DNA of 64,000 nucleotides, taken from JBFMDN01 sp040753915. GTDB taxonomy: Bacteria > Desulfobacterota > Desulfomonilia > Desulfomonilales > Desulfomonilaceae. Below, in pieces: positions 55,989 through 64,000 of this stretch. Position numbers and translations under genes: made by a program. A model generated the notes under the pieces. That model saw only the letters and a list, made by a program, of their open reading frames with translations. It had not been told where the DNA came from and did no database searches. Numbering within the stretch: the stretch's first letter is position 1; each line of letters opens with the position of its first letter. Location: contig JBFMDN010000024.1 of the NCBI GenBank assembly GCA_040753915.1, forward strand, positions 1-64,000, written 5' to 3'.

Positions 55989-57572
55989 TTACGCTATCCA
56001 GATCGCCTCGAGATATGTCCCCGCGGCAAAGTCCACCACGACTCCGGGCTGATTTCTTTCCAGGTCCCAGGACACGAACTGAGTAAGATTCTCGCTCCCT
56101 ATGCCTCCCTCCTCAGCCAAGGCGGCCTTGAGCCAATTGTTCGTTTTCCGTACAGCGGTCATGATGAGCTTGTCCACGCGCATGGAAGCGTTGAGAGGCT
56201 GGAGGGAAGGTGCTCCCTGCAATTGATCCAGCGCTTCCTCCCAATGAATTCCCGGCACCTTTCGGCGCAGTACGTACGCATTGCCCCGATCTCTAATTAT
56301 GAGGAGAGCGGGGTTCGTCGCCAACCGCGTATTGCCGATTCTCACGCCAAGCGCGCGAGGTTCAAGGCGGTGCAGTATCTCGTTGTTCCTCAACTGCTGA
56401 TCGATGAGACGAGGCTGGAGCCGCTCGAAGATGTAATCCTCCTCTCCCAGAGAAATCTCTTTGAGCCTAGTAGGGTCGAACCCGATGTCGAGCAGATCCC
56501 CTATAGTGAGCGTGTCGCTTGACGACCGGTTATGCTCGTTCAGCCAGGACACAAGGGCCGGTCTTCGGTAATTTGGGAGAAACTCGATCATGCGCGCAGG
56601 ATGCTTCTTGAAGGGTTCCGGCAGATGAAGCCACAACTCCTTGTCTCCACCCACAAATGCGGGTTGATCGGCCAGCTCCTTCGGCGCGTACGACTGGACC
56701 GGCAGATCGCGAATCTCTGGGTGGAGCACTATTTGGCCCAGCGACTCTCCACCGGTGTACCCCAACAACTGTCCTATCCTGCGTCGGAACCCGAGAAGCT
56801 TTGTTACGTACCGCGTAAACATGAATCTCATAAGCGAGTCGGATTCCCCGCGACGAATCTGTCCGTCGAAATAGGTGACCAAGGCCGCGTAAAGGTCTTT
56901 GAACTCTTCAATAGTCCGCTGCACCATCAGCTCATTGTCTCTCATATCAATGGCGGCACGTTTTCTCCTGATATGGTGCACGAGCTTGTTTATGGCGTCT
57001 TTGATGTCTTTGCCGGCAAACGCGGGCGGTACATGAACCATATATTGCCCACCTGAATGAGCGCCTGTTCCCGTTTCGACCGGCTTCCAGTCCAATTTGA
57101 GATATATGTCGTACGTGGGATCGTCCGGCGGAATGATGTTGTCCAGGATTCCTATAGCCGATTTCTCAACCAGGAAGTCGCGAAATGCTTTCAGGATCAT
57201 GTTGCCAAGGCCCCTGTTTCGAAGAGGCGCTACGACTTCCACGTACACAAGGTAGTAGCAGGGCATCGGTTTATTCAGGTAGAGCATGTTCAAACGTCCG
57301 AGATTTTCGCCGCTCTCGGAGTTTACCTCGAGGACCCTGAACCCGTTATGTGGACCTTTTCCTGTGAGACGATCAACTTTCGCGCCGGAGACAGTGGCAT
57401 CCACAAGGTTCCACAGCTCGTTAAACAGGTCCGCCACCAAGGGGGAGTCAGCTACCCCGTGGCGCGCTCCCTCCGTGATAAGGCCTATGAGCGCCAAACG
57501 ATCTCCAAGACTCAATCGCTTGATAGTGCTTATTTTTTCTTTCCTTGCCCTCTCGGCTGACGTTTCTGTCAT
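55989..57572 (-). CDS. GNAT acetyltransferase domain fused to an unknown region
   Basis: This is a 527-residue cytoplasmic protein. Residues about 60-190 look like a GNAT acetyltransferase: VYVEVVAPLRNRGLGNMILKAF has the acetyl-CoA loop (R/Q-x-x-G-x-G/A form, here RNRGLGN). The remaining 330 residues are not recognised; they contain SLMRFMFTRYVTKLLGFRRR and, at the C-terminus, a strand-rich tail. What it acetylates is unknown. A minus-strand terminator hairpin lies 33 bp upstream, within its presumed leader. Confidence 0.6.
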   Translation of the reverse strand: MTETSAERARKEKISTIKRLSLGDRLALIGLITEGARHGVADSPLVADLFNELWNLVDATVSGAKVDRLTGKGPHNGFRVLEVNSESGENLGRLNMLYLNKPMPCYYLVYVEVVAPLRNRGLGNMILKAFRDFLVEKSAIGILDNIIPPDDPTYDIYLKLDWKPVETGTGAHSGGQYMVHVPPAFAGKDIKDAINKLVHHIRRKRAAIDMRDNELMVQRTIEEFKDLYAALVTYFDGQIRRGESDSLMRFMFTRYVTKLLGFRRRIGQLLGYTGGESLGQIVLHPEIRDLPVQSYAPKELADQPAFVGGDKELWLHLPEPFKKHPARMIEFLPNYRRPALVSWLNEHNRSSSDTLTIGDLLDIGFDPTRLKEISLGEEDYIFERLQPRLIDQQLRNNEILHRLEPRALGVRIGNTRLATNPALLIIRDRGNAYVLRRKVPGIHWEEALDQLQGAPSLQPLNASMRVDKLIMTAVRKTNNWLKAALAEEGGIGSENLTQFVSWDLERNQPGVVVDFAAGTYLEAIWIA

Positions 57573-57604
57573 GAGTGTCGTCCTTGTAGAAGATGTCTCT
57601 CCTG

Positions 57605-57636
57605 AAAAACAAAAAAGGCGGAGTCTCTGCTCCGCC
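57605..57636 (-). terminator. Minus-strand terminator in the leader of the GNAT gene
   Basis: On the minus strand GGCGGAG-CAGAGA-CTCCGCC (57636-57617) is followed by TTTTTTGTTTTTC, an intrinsic terminator. It lies 33 bp before the ATG of the GNAT gene. No minus-strand gene lies between here and 58717, so it may act as an attenuator or simply end read-through. Confidence 0.8.
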
Positions 57637-57942
57637 GTGTGCGCCCTATCCGTTCTGTCTGAATCGTCACACTCAGCGCAGCAGAACCGGCCACCTCCTC
57701 GTAAAATAAAAATAAAAGTATCTGCTGCCTGTAACGATCATACCATTCTTTCTCCCTACCTCCTTGTCTACCTGTTTCTTAAACAATTGTCAACCTCGTT
57801 GACGTCTTTTCGGGATACAAAGAGTCCGCCCGATCTCGGCGATTCAGCGATCACCTCGTCGAGACTTCTCATAGTCATTGCCAAGAGTTTTGCCCGTTTC
57901 CCCTATGTGGCGGACATTTTTGGGAGGATGGCAGACCCGCGG

Positions 57943-58182
57943 GACGGGCATCTGAAACTGTCTCAAAACTCGGGAAACAGCAGAAAAAGTGGTACGGTGA
58001 GGGAGGATACTGCCCGTGGAGCCCTCACCCCACCCTCTCCCAGAGGGAGAGGGCTCTGTCATTCCGGGCGGTTGCAAGTCCCCTCTCCCTTCGGGAGAGG
58101 GCGAGGGCGAGGGTGCACAAAAAGAAGCGTGCCACGATCTTAACATTTGCCGCAATTCCGAGACAGTCTCATCTCGCCCGTC
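57943..58182. repeat. MITE-like element D
   Basis: About 240 bp, nearly identical to element C in the same orientation. Left end GACGGGCATCT then GAAACTGTCTC, right end GAGACAGTCTCATCTCGCCC then GTC. Internal hairpins are CCTCTCCCAGAGGGAGAGG and CCTCTCCCTTCGGGAGAGG. A CAACCGCTATA tail module follows, as after element A. Confidence 0.8.
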
Positions 58183-58241
58183 ATTGTCGAACTGGAGAAA
58201 CGGTCATTATTATAGGCAACCGCTATAAACGATCTCAAAGG

Positions 58242-58682
58242 ATGGAGTTTGACTTTGGTGGCGCTCGATGGGTAGAATCGTTCAATTTGCCAACTTCGGA
58301 GACAGAGATGCTCGCTGAGAGGATACATTTGGAGTCCGTTGCCAAAGCCCGCCAGGCGATCGAGGCTTTGGGCTCGTCAAATACTGAGATTATGGCTACG
58401 AGAGCAATCCATATCAATGTGATGCTCCGGGGCGTGCCGGGCGATGTTGCCAGAATCATCAAAGGCCTCTACAACGACGTGGGAGCGGAAGCCGCCATCA
58501 GCAACAGCGCGTACAGGGGAGAGGAAGGCGTTACCACGGATATGATCGTCATGGGGACGCTGTATCACCACCGCGAAGTGAAGCGGGTGGTAGGAACCTT
58601 GCAGCCGCCTGCCGAATGGCTAGGCGCCATAGAAGACATATTGAAAGCGGCTCCCGAAACAGCCGGCTTCGTGGCTGGATAA
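58242..58682 (+). CDS. Hypothetical 146-aa protein
   Basis: This is a 146-residue protein I do not recognise. It is mostly helical with an ERIHLESVAKARQAIEALGSS segment, a middle stretch RAIHINVMLRGVPGDVARIIKGLY, and a short Gly-Ala tail. No membrane span is present. The ATG at 58242 has AAAGG too close to be ideal; the frame continues upstream through element D's tail, which is not coding. It converges with the next gene across a short GGCTCGGGAGCC hairpin at 58684-58695. Confidence 0.55.
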   Translation: MEFDFGGARWVESFNLPTSETEMLAERIHLESVAKARQAIEALGSSNTEIMATRAIHINVMLRGVPGDVARIIKGLYNDVGAEAAISNSAYRGEEGVTTDMIVMGTLYHHREVKRVVGTLQPPAEWLGAIEDILKAAPETAGFVAG

Positions 58683-58716
58683 CGGCTCGGGAGCCACGTC
58701 ACGCTTTCACGACCGG

Positions 58717-59205
58717 TTACCGCGCCGTATGCGATACCTGGGAATCCGCTTGTTTTGCAGCCCGGGTGTCGCTGCTCGAGTCCAGGCGAAGGACAAGGTC
58801 ATTGTCACGGACCTGGAGGCTGCGGTCCCCTTCTACTGTCTTCTGGTGAGGAGTGATCTGCAGGCCGTGCTTCGAGTTGAAGATCTTGAGGACCTCGTCC
58901 CTCCCAACGACCTCACGCATCTGGAGGCCTATTTCAACCAGCTTATTGTTCTTGTCAAATCGATAGGTTACATAGCGGAAGAGGTTGTCTCCCCGAACGA
59001 TTTCCCCAATTTCCGATCCGCGATCGTCATAAGAAAAATGGGATGGATTCTGTTTCAGTACATCCACCACCTGGTCTTTGTGCATTCCGAGTTTCACATC
59101 TCCGTAGCCTTCGGGGATTTTGGCCAGCAGTGACGAAGAAAATCCGGCAACAAGGAAAAGACAAACCACTGCTGTTCGGCAACCACGGCCAATTCTGCTC
59201 GTCAT
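58717..59205 (-). CDS. Small exported protein, SmpA/OmlA-like fold possible
   Basis: This is a 162-residue protein starting at the ATG at 59205, which has GGAGGA upstream. A signal peptide of about 28 residues (AVVCLFLVAGFSSSLLA) precedes a mature domain with the pattern GDVKLGMHKDQVVDVLKQNP and then FRYVTYRFDKNNKLVEIGLQM. The 'GM-x-x-x-x-V-x-x-x-L' start and a following Tyr-rich strand resemble the SmpA/OmlA (BamE) fold seen in many small exported proteins; this is a fold guess. No lipobox Cys is visible. Confidence 0.6.
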   Translation of the reverse strand: MTSRIGRGCRTAVVCLFLVAGFSSSLLAKIPEGYGDVKLGMHKDQVVDVLKQNPSHFSYDDRGSEIGEIVRGDNLFRYVTYRFDKNNKLVEIGLQMREVVGRDEVLKIFNSKHGLQITPHQKTVEGDRSLQVRDNDLVLRLDSSSDTRAAKQADSQVSHTAR

Positions 59206-59384
59206 ACGTTCCTCCGTACGTGGGCGATTGTCCAATAATACTATCATTTGTTGCTAAAGAAAAGGGAAAGTTGTCGCGAGTCCTGAACAATGAGCACGAA
59301 CCATCCAACAAACAAGCATATCTTCTGAGAAGACTCCTGCGCGGCCGAGTCAGCCATGTCCCGGACCCGGCATCACGGAGTCTG

Positions 59385-60287
59385 CTAGAAATGGGCTTCT
59401 GCCTTCCTCTTCGGAGAGGGCTGAAGCGCCGTGGCACGAGAGACAACCCGTTTAATGAGGTTTGATGGTATGGCAAACCCGATTCCCATGTAACCGCCGC
59501 TTCTGGACAATATAGCGGTGTTCATGCCAACTACCCGGCCGTCGATGTCTACCAGCGGGCCTCCTGAATTCCCTGGATTGATGGCCGCATCGGTCTGGAT
59601 GAAGTCCTCGTAGTCAAGAATCCCCATATCCGATCTTCCCTTGGCGCTCACGATCCCAGAGGTCACCGTCTGGACCAACCCGAACGGATTTCCGATCGCA
59701 AGGACCCAGTCGCCTACCTGGAGGCGGTCAGAGTCGCCAAGCTCGACGTACGGAAAATTGCTTCCTGGAATCTTGAGAACCGCGATGTCCGTGCGTGGGT
59801 CTATTCCAACTACTTTCGCAGCGTACTTCTTCTTGTCTCCCAAAGTGACCTGGATCTGATCCGCGCCTTTGATTACATGTCCACTGGTAAGTATGTAACC
59901 CCGAGGGTCAAAAATGAATCCGGACCCCATTCCGTGTTGTTGATAACGGCTCCCTCTTCCAGGCTGCGAAAAGAAGCGACGGAGAAAATCCTCAGGGAAG
60001 AATTGGCGGAAATGGTCCTCGAAAAAGGGGTCCAATCCCATGGTGCCCGGGACATCCACCACCTTGATCGTGGAAACGTTTACAACCGCCGGTTTTACCT
60101 TTCGCGAGATCTCCCGGAATGCGTTCTGGAGCTCCCGCAGTCCGCTTACACTGGACTGTGCCAGCACGGGGGACCCGTAGAAGACAACGACGGCCAAGAG
60201 CAAGCACGCCACGTACAAGACTCGTTCAGGAAACGACCTCCTCGCGGGGCCGAAATAACACTCATCACCACGTTCAATTCTCACCAT
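59385..60287 (-). CDS. HtrA/DegS-type serine protease lacking a PDZ domain
   Basis: This is a periplasmic trypsin-like protease of 300 residues. A membrane or signal segment (VLYVACLLLAVVVFYG) at 23-38 is followed by the protease fold. The catalytic triad is complete: His137 in LTSGHVI, Asp167 in RTDIAVLKI, Ser241 in GNSGGPL. The protein ends about 60 residues later, after the VVGMNTAILSRSGG strand, so no PDZ domain is present; DegP has two and DegS one. It probably acts in envelope quality control. The ATG at 60287 has AGGAG upstream. Confidence 0.92.
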   Translation of the reverse strand: MVRIERGDECYFGPARRSFPERVLYVACLLLAVVVFYGSPVLAQSSVSGLRELQNAFREISRKVKPAVVNVSTIKVVDVPGTMGLDPFFEDHFRQFFPEDFLRRFFSQPGRGSRYQQHGMGSGFIFDPRGYILTSGHVIKGADQIQVTLGDKKKYAAKVVGIDPRTDIAVLKIPGSNFPYVELGDSDRLQVGDWVLAIGNPFGLVQTVTSGIVSAKGRSDMGILDYEDFIQTDAAINPGNSGGPLVDIDGRVVGMNTAILSRSGGYMGIGFAIPSNLIKRVVSRATALQPSPKRKAEAHF

Positions 60288-60392
60288 TTCTGCTCCTAAA
60301 TCGTATCGGAAGTGCTCGGAAAACCCATTGTCTTCTCGGGATGTCCTCATGTGGTTGATCCCCGCTTCTCTCGGCAGCGAGCCCCCGCTCCA

Positions 60393-63300
60393 CTATGACG
60401 TCGGGATCCGAACGAGGCTTACCTGGTGCACGCTGTCGGGAAACAGGTCAGCAATCGATACATGACACGTGAAGAAGAGTACCTGCGTACCGGTTCTCTC
60501 CGAGAACTTCACAAGCGCCTCCGCCGTGCGAGCTGCCCGGACCTGGTCGAAATTCACGAGAATGTCGTCCAAGAGAAGAGGAAACGGCTCCTCCTGACCC
60601 AAGGTTTCCACGTGAGCAAGTCGCAAGGATAGGTACACCTGCTCCAACGATCCGGTGCTCAAGATGCTCTCATCCACGATACGTCCATCGGCTCGCTCTG
60701 CCTTGACCGCGTCCTCTTCCAATGGAAAGAGGATCCTGGTGAACTTTCCTCCCGTGACAGTCCTGAAAATCTCCGAACCCTTTTCCACAATCTTCGGCTG
60801 CTTCTCGGATTCGTACCGTTTCAGGGTCCGCCTGAGTATCTCCGACGATAATCTCTTAACGATCCACTCCCTTGTCAACTTCTGCAACTGCGCGAGAAGA
60901 ACCTCTTTCTCATGGAGCAAGACGTCTGTTTCTTCCTCGGCCTCCAGGAGCTCCACCTCTTGCGCTATCCTTCCATTCAGGTCACCGAGCTCCTCAGACC
61001 GATTCCTCAAGTTTGCCAAGAGCGCCGTCAGCTCCGTTGCCTCCGCTCTGCTCTCGGACCAGATGATTCTGCCCATATGCTCCCGGAGTGCTGCTTCATC
61101 CTCGAAGCCGAGACCCGCGGTAAGGGCGAAAATTAGTAGCCTTCGCTCCTGTTGAAGCGTCGCGTAGACTTCATGCACGGTGGAGCGTTGCCGAAAGTCT
61201 TCTTCGGATGTTACCCCTGCTTCCGAGAATAGGCGGGCGATCCGATCTCGAATATCGAGCAACCGTTGAGATAAGACACCCGAACGAAGCTCCTGCTCGC
61301 GAATTCTCTCCGCCAGAGTATTTTTTTCCGCAAGCATACGCTGGGACTCGTCAGACGCACGAGCGAGGGCTTCCACGCGGTCGAGCAAGGACAATCCTGC
61401 CTCAAATTCCGCGCGTCCCATGGGACTCAGCAGTGAACTGACCGCTGTGCTGAGCGCCTCCCACTTGGCGGTTAGCCTATCCAGCTCCCTCTCTTCCGCC
61501 TCCAGATCCCGGAGCTTGCCTTTGATCCCCCGTAATCGCAAGACCACCGAGATAGCGGTCTCCGGGGATACCGTCTCGCCAAACAGATGCCTAGCCATCA
61601 AGGAATTCCACCGGCTGTTGAGCTTGTTCAGCTCCGATTCCGCCAGCTCAATCTCACCTATCAGCTCCCGCTTCTGGTTTTGGACGGCATCTAGTTGACC
61701 TCTGGCCATTCGGAGTGCCTCCTTGATCGCCCTGGCTTCTTGTGCCGGCTGTTCAGCGGACCTCGATCGCGCTTCAGCTTCGAGTATTTCTGAAAGGCCG
61801 GCAGCCCGGTTTCCCAAGACGTCGGAAGCAAGTCGGCCCAATTGGATCTCCAAGTCTTGTATCCGCAGCTTAATGTTTCTCCGACTCTGCTCAATATGAG
61901 CAATTTCCCGAGACGTGAGGCGCAGCTTACGACCGAGAGCCTCCTTCTCCAACGTCAACCGCTTCCTTTGTCGACTCTCCCACGAACTTTTCCAACGGAT
62001 GACGAACGGCACACATGAACACATTGTCAGCCCGGCCATCAGGTTGCCCACTGCCCTCAGGTCCGAAAATGGCCACCCAAGTCCCGCCACAACAATCCCT
62101 GTCCCAAAAAGAAGGGCCATGAGGGCTCGGAACAGACCAGGGGAAGCCAGTGCGCCACTTTGCTCGTCCAAGAAGGCGATACTCGTTGAAAGCTCTCGAT
62201 GCTCTTGTGCCAGGGCCAGTACCCGTCTTCTTTCGGAAACTAGCCGCTCCTGGAGCGTTGAAACCTCCTGACGGTAAAGCCTCCACTGTTGGATTCCGGC
62301 CAAAGATTCCCCTGCGAGAAACCCACGGCACAGAGGAGCCAGATACTCCAGTCGCTCCTCCTTTTGCCTGACCGTAGCCCGAAGTCTCTCGCACTGTTCC
62401 GACGCCTCGGTCAATCGATGCTTGAGGGCGGATACTCGTTCGTCGAGCTTCCGTCGGGATTCTGCGAACACGCGAATTTCTTGCTCCAGAGCGATTGACG
62501 GATCTGTTGCGTCGGCGCGCTCTCTGGTCCATGCTCTGCCAAGAGTCGCTATTTCTTCCGATACCAGAGTCTCCAGTCTCCGGGCTCGCTCCTTGAGCCG
62601 AAGAATCTCCTCTTCGGTCCCTGATATGGCTTTTGCTTGCGCGCTTAGTTGCCGGATCTCCTGCTCATGCTCGAGAAGCGCTTCATCAGGTTGAAGCCGT
62701 TCGCGCATCTGCCGAAGGTTTTGCACATTCTCCACTATCTCCCTGAGGCTGTCCTCTGCTTCTCTCTGACGCTCCAGGAGCTCATCGAGACGGCTCAGGC
62801 CGGCCTGTGGAAAGCGGTGCCCATCGCGGTGATCATTTAGCTCTCTTTCCAGGTGAAGCAGCCTCTTCCATTTCTCCTCGTACCGAAGAGTAGTGCTCAG
62901 GACCGAGAGGGATACTTCTGCTTCCCGGATTTGCCTTTGCAAAGCGGAGCGTTCCTGGGCGATCGCCTCGAGCCTGTCGCGCAAGTGGAAGTAACGTTCC
63001 GGTTTGTCCGCGAGCTCCCGGAGTCTTCTGTCGATCTGGCGGATGCGATCCTGCAGGATACTTATGGAATCACCGTCTCTTATGGGACGCTTGAGTAGCC
63101 TTTTCGCGGCCTCATCAATCCGTTTGAGCACCTGCAAGGGGCTGGTGCCTGCGGATCCCACGGCAGCGGCAAGAATCTTATCCCTTAGGGCCACGCGGTC
63201 GAGAGTCCTCAGCCCCTCAAGGCCAAAGGCAAAAAGGTTCTCATACGCTGCTCTGTCGAGACCATTGTGCAGAAGATCTGCCCAGCGCGCGTATTCGTCC

Positions 63301-63617
63301 CCTCCAGCCTCGTCGGTGACACTCAACCAGCCTTCCCGTTGTCCACGTCGCTCCGTGCGGGTCAGCCGCAGCCGATGGCCACGATCTGTGCTTAGAAGCA
63401 GCCAGCCGCTGCGAAGAGTACCTTCCGGCGGCTCGTAAATGTTAAGCCGACCGCTTTTCTTCCGAAATCCGAACAACACGGAACGCACAAATTCCAGGAC
63501 CGTGCTCTTGCCGGCCTCGTTCGGACCGAAAATGACAGTAACTCCCGGGCCAAGCCCATCAATGCGCAGACCGTTGGCTGCACCAAAATGCTCGATAGCT
63601 ATCTCTTGCACCCACAT
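60393..63617 (-). CDS. YhaN-like AAA ATPase with long coiled coils
   Basis: This is a 1074-residue SMC/Rad50-like ATPase of the YhaN type. Walker A GPNEAGKST is near residue 31, the signature LSTGSLEQVYLSLRLA and Walker B LLLDDILVNFD are near the C-terminus, and most of the rest is heptad-rich coiled coil. A hydrophobic hairpin near the middle (LMALLFGTGIVVAGLGWPF, then NLMAGLTMCSCVPFVIRW) is typical of YhaN, not of SbcC. It likely works with the metallophosphoesterase encoded just upstream to process DNA ends. The exact role of YhaNO is not well established. Confidence 0.85.
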   Translation of the reverse strand: MWVQEIAIEHFGAANGLRIDGLGPGVTVIFGPNEAGKSTVLEFVRSVLFGFRKKSGRLNIYEPPEGTLRSGWLLLSTDRGHRLRLTRTERRGQREGWLSVTDEAGGDEYARWADLLHNGLDRAAYENLFAFGLEGLRTLDRVALRDKILAAAVGSAGTSPLQVLKRIDEAAKRLLKRPIRDGDSISILQDRIRQIDRRLRELADKPERYFHLRDRLEAIAQERSALQRQIREAEVSLSVLSTTLRYEEKWKRLLHLERELNDHRDGHRFPQAGLSRLDELLERQREAEDSLREIVENVQNLRQMRERLQPDEALLEHEQEIRQLSAQAKAISGTEEEILRLKERARRLETLVSEEIATLGRAWTRERADATDPSIALEQEIRVFAESRRKLDERVSALKHRLTEASEQCERLRATVRQKEERLEYLAPLCRGFLAGESLAGIQQWRLYRQEVSTLQERLVSERRRVLALAQEHRELSTSIAFLDEQSGALASPGLFRALMALLFGTGIVVAGLGWPFSDLRAVGNLMAGLTMCSCVPFVIRWKSSWESRQRKRLTLEKEALGRKLRLTSREIAHIEQSRRNIKLRIQDLEIQLGRLASDVLGNRAAGLSEILEAEARSRSAEQPAQEARAIKEALRMARGQLDAVQNQKRELIGEIELAESELNKLNSRWNSLMARHLFGETVSPETAISVVLRLRGIKGKLRDLEAEERELDRLTAKWEALSTAVSSLLSPMGRAEFEAGLSLLDRVEALARASDESQRMLAEKNTLAERIREQELRSGVLSQRLLDIRDRIARLFSEAGVTSEEDFRQRSTVHEVYATLQQERRLLIFALTAGLGFEDEAALREHMGRIIWSESRAEATELTALLANLRNRSEELGDLNGRIAQEVELLEAEEETDVLLHEKEVLLAQLQKLTREWIVKRLSSEILRRTLKRYESEKQPKIVEKGSEIFRTVTGGKFTRILFPLEEDAVKAERADGRIVDESILSTGSLEQVYLSLRLAHVETLGQEEPFPLLLDDILVNFDQVRAARTAEALVKFSERTGTQVLFFTCHVSIADLFPDSVHQVSLVRIPTS

Positions 63618-63660
63618 GAGCGAATGCTGATCCTTCCGGCAGTGCTTGTGACTTTCCGAT

Positions 63661-64000
63661 TTACGGTTCCCAGTCCAGAAACATCTGTCCGGTCACAGCC
63701 CCGGCCTCCCTGAGAAGGTTGCGCCACACGTCCCGGTGGCTCCCGTTCACTCGGTAGTGATCCGGGAGGTACGATATGCTCACGTGGCGCCGCAGCTCCT
63801 TGAGAACAATCTGGGAGAGCTCGTCCAGTCGAAGCGGGTCGTTCCCAGCATCCTCGCATTCTCGGAGCAGCTCGCCCACGAGTCCTTCGTCCCTCTTTAG
63901 AGCTTCCAATGCGGGCGAAATATCTGTCGCCACGGTCACAGATTCAAGAAATGCGGGCACGGGCAACTGGGATAACCGTTCTGCCAAGAGCTCTACCGCT
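63661..64000 (-). CDS. C-terminal part of a YhaO/SbcD-like exonuclease, cut by window end
   Basis: The frame is open to the window edge and about 113 residues are visible. By position, immediately upstream of a YhaN-like ATPase on the same strand, it should be the partner DNA repair exonuclease (YhaO, a metallophosphoesterase). The visible part is only the C-terminal accessory region, ending in TGQMFLDWEP; the catalytic motifs would lie outside the window. Identification is therefore by context. Confidence 0.55.
   Translation of the reverse strand, partial: AVELLAERLSQLPVPAFLESVTVATDISPALEALKRDEGLVGELLRECEDAGNDPLRLDELSQIVLKELRRHVSISYLPDHYRVNGSHRDVWRNLLREAGAVTGQMFLDWEP

Overview
This is a 64 kb chromosomal window from a bacterium that looks like an anaerobic Desulfobacterota (old Deltaproteobacteria), perhaps close to Desulfomonile or Syntrophobacter. 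That placement is inferred from gene content: a selenocysteine formate dehydrogenase with FdhE, DUF3786 and DUF401 proteins, and a stand-alone EF-G paralogue. No rRNA gene is present to confirm it, and I saw no tRNA gene.

Region 1 (1-14.8 kb) is a complete type I-D CRISPR-Cas locus. Everything in it is read on the minus strand: a 106-residue gene of unknown function, cas3 (helicase without HD), cas10d (with HD), csc2 (Cas7), csc1 (Cas5), cas6, cas1, cas2, cas4, then a leader and an array of 62 identical 38-nt repeats with 61 spacers. Nearly every gene junction overlaps, including GTGA and ATGA start/stop overlaps, which fixes several start codons. A block of four spacers occurs twice in the array.

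Region 2 (15-31 kb) is mostly housekeeping: valS, birA, a DUF1189 protein, a DUF2065 protein and queA on the plus strand. After these come an orphan PAS histidine kinase, a PstS-like binding protein, a Kef-type antiporter, a PfkB sugar kinase and a DUF401 permease.

Region 3 (31-37 kb) encodes a periplasmic formate dehydrogenase: a Tat-exported, selenocysteine-containing catalytic subunit, its iron-sulfur subunit, and the maturation protein FdhE. There is no membrane gamma subunit.

Region 4 (38-45 kb) is a Kdp potassium-uptake operon on the minus strand (a 27-aa membrane peptide, kdpF, kdpA, kdpB, kdpC). It ends in an unusual KdpD-like protein in which the histidine kinase is replaced by a PTS EIIA domain.

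Region 5 (45-64 kb) holds an EF-G-like GTPase, a MOSC protein, RtcB, a Wza-like export lipoprotein, a beta-barrel outer-membrane protein, a GNAT-fusion protein, an HtrA protease without PDZ, and a YhaN/YhaO-type ATPase/nuclease pair cut by the window end.

The intergenic DNA is rich in repeats. I distinguish two MITE-like families with terminal inverted repeats, two tandem arrays of 97-98 bp units that share a core, and short palindromic modules.
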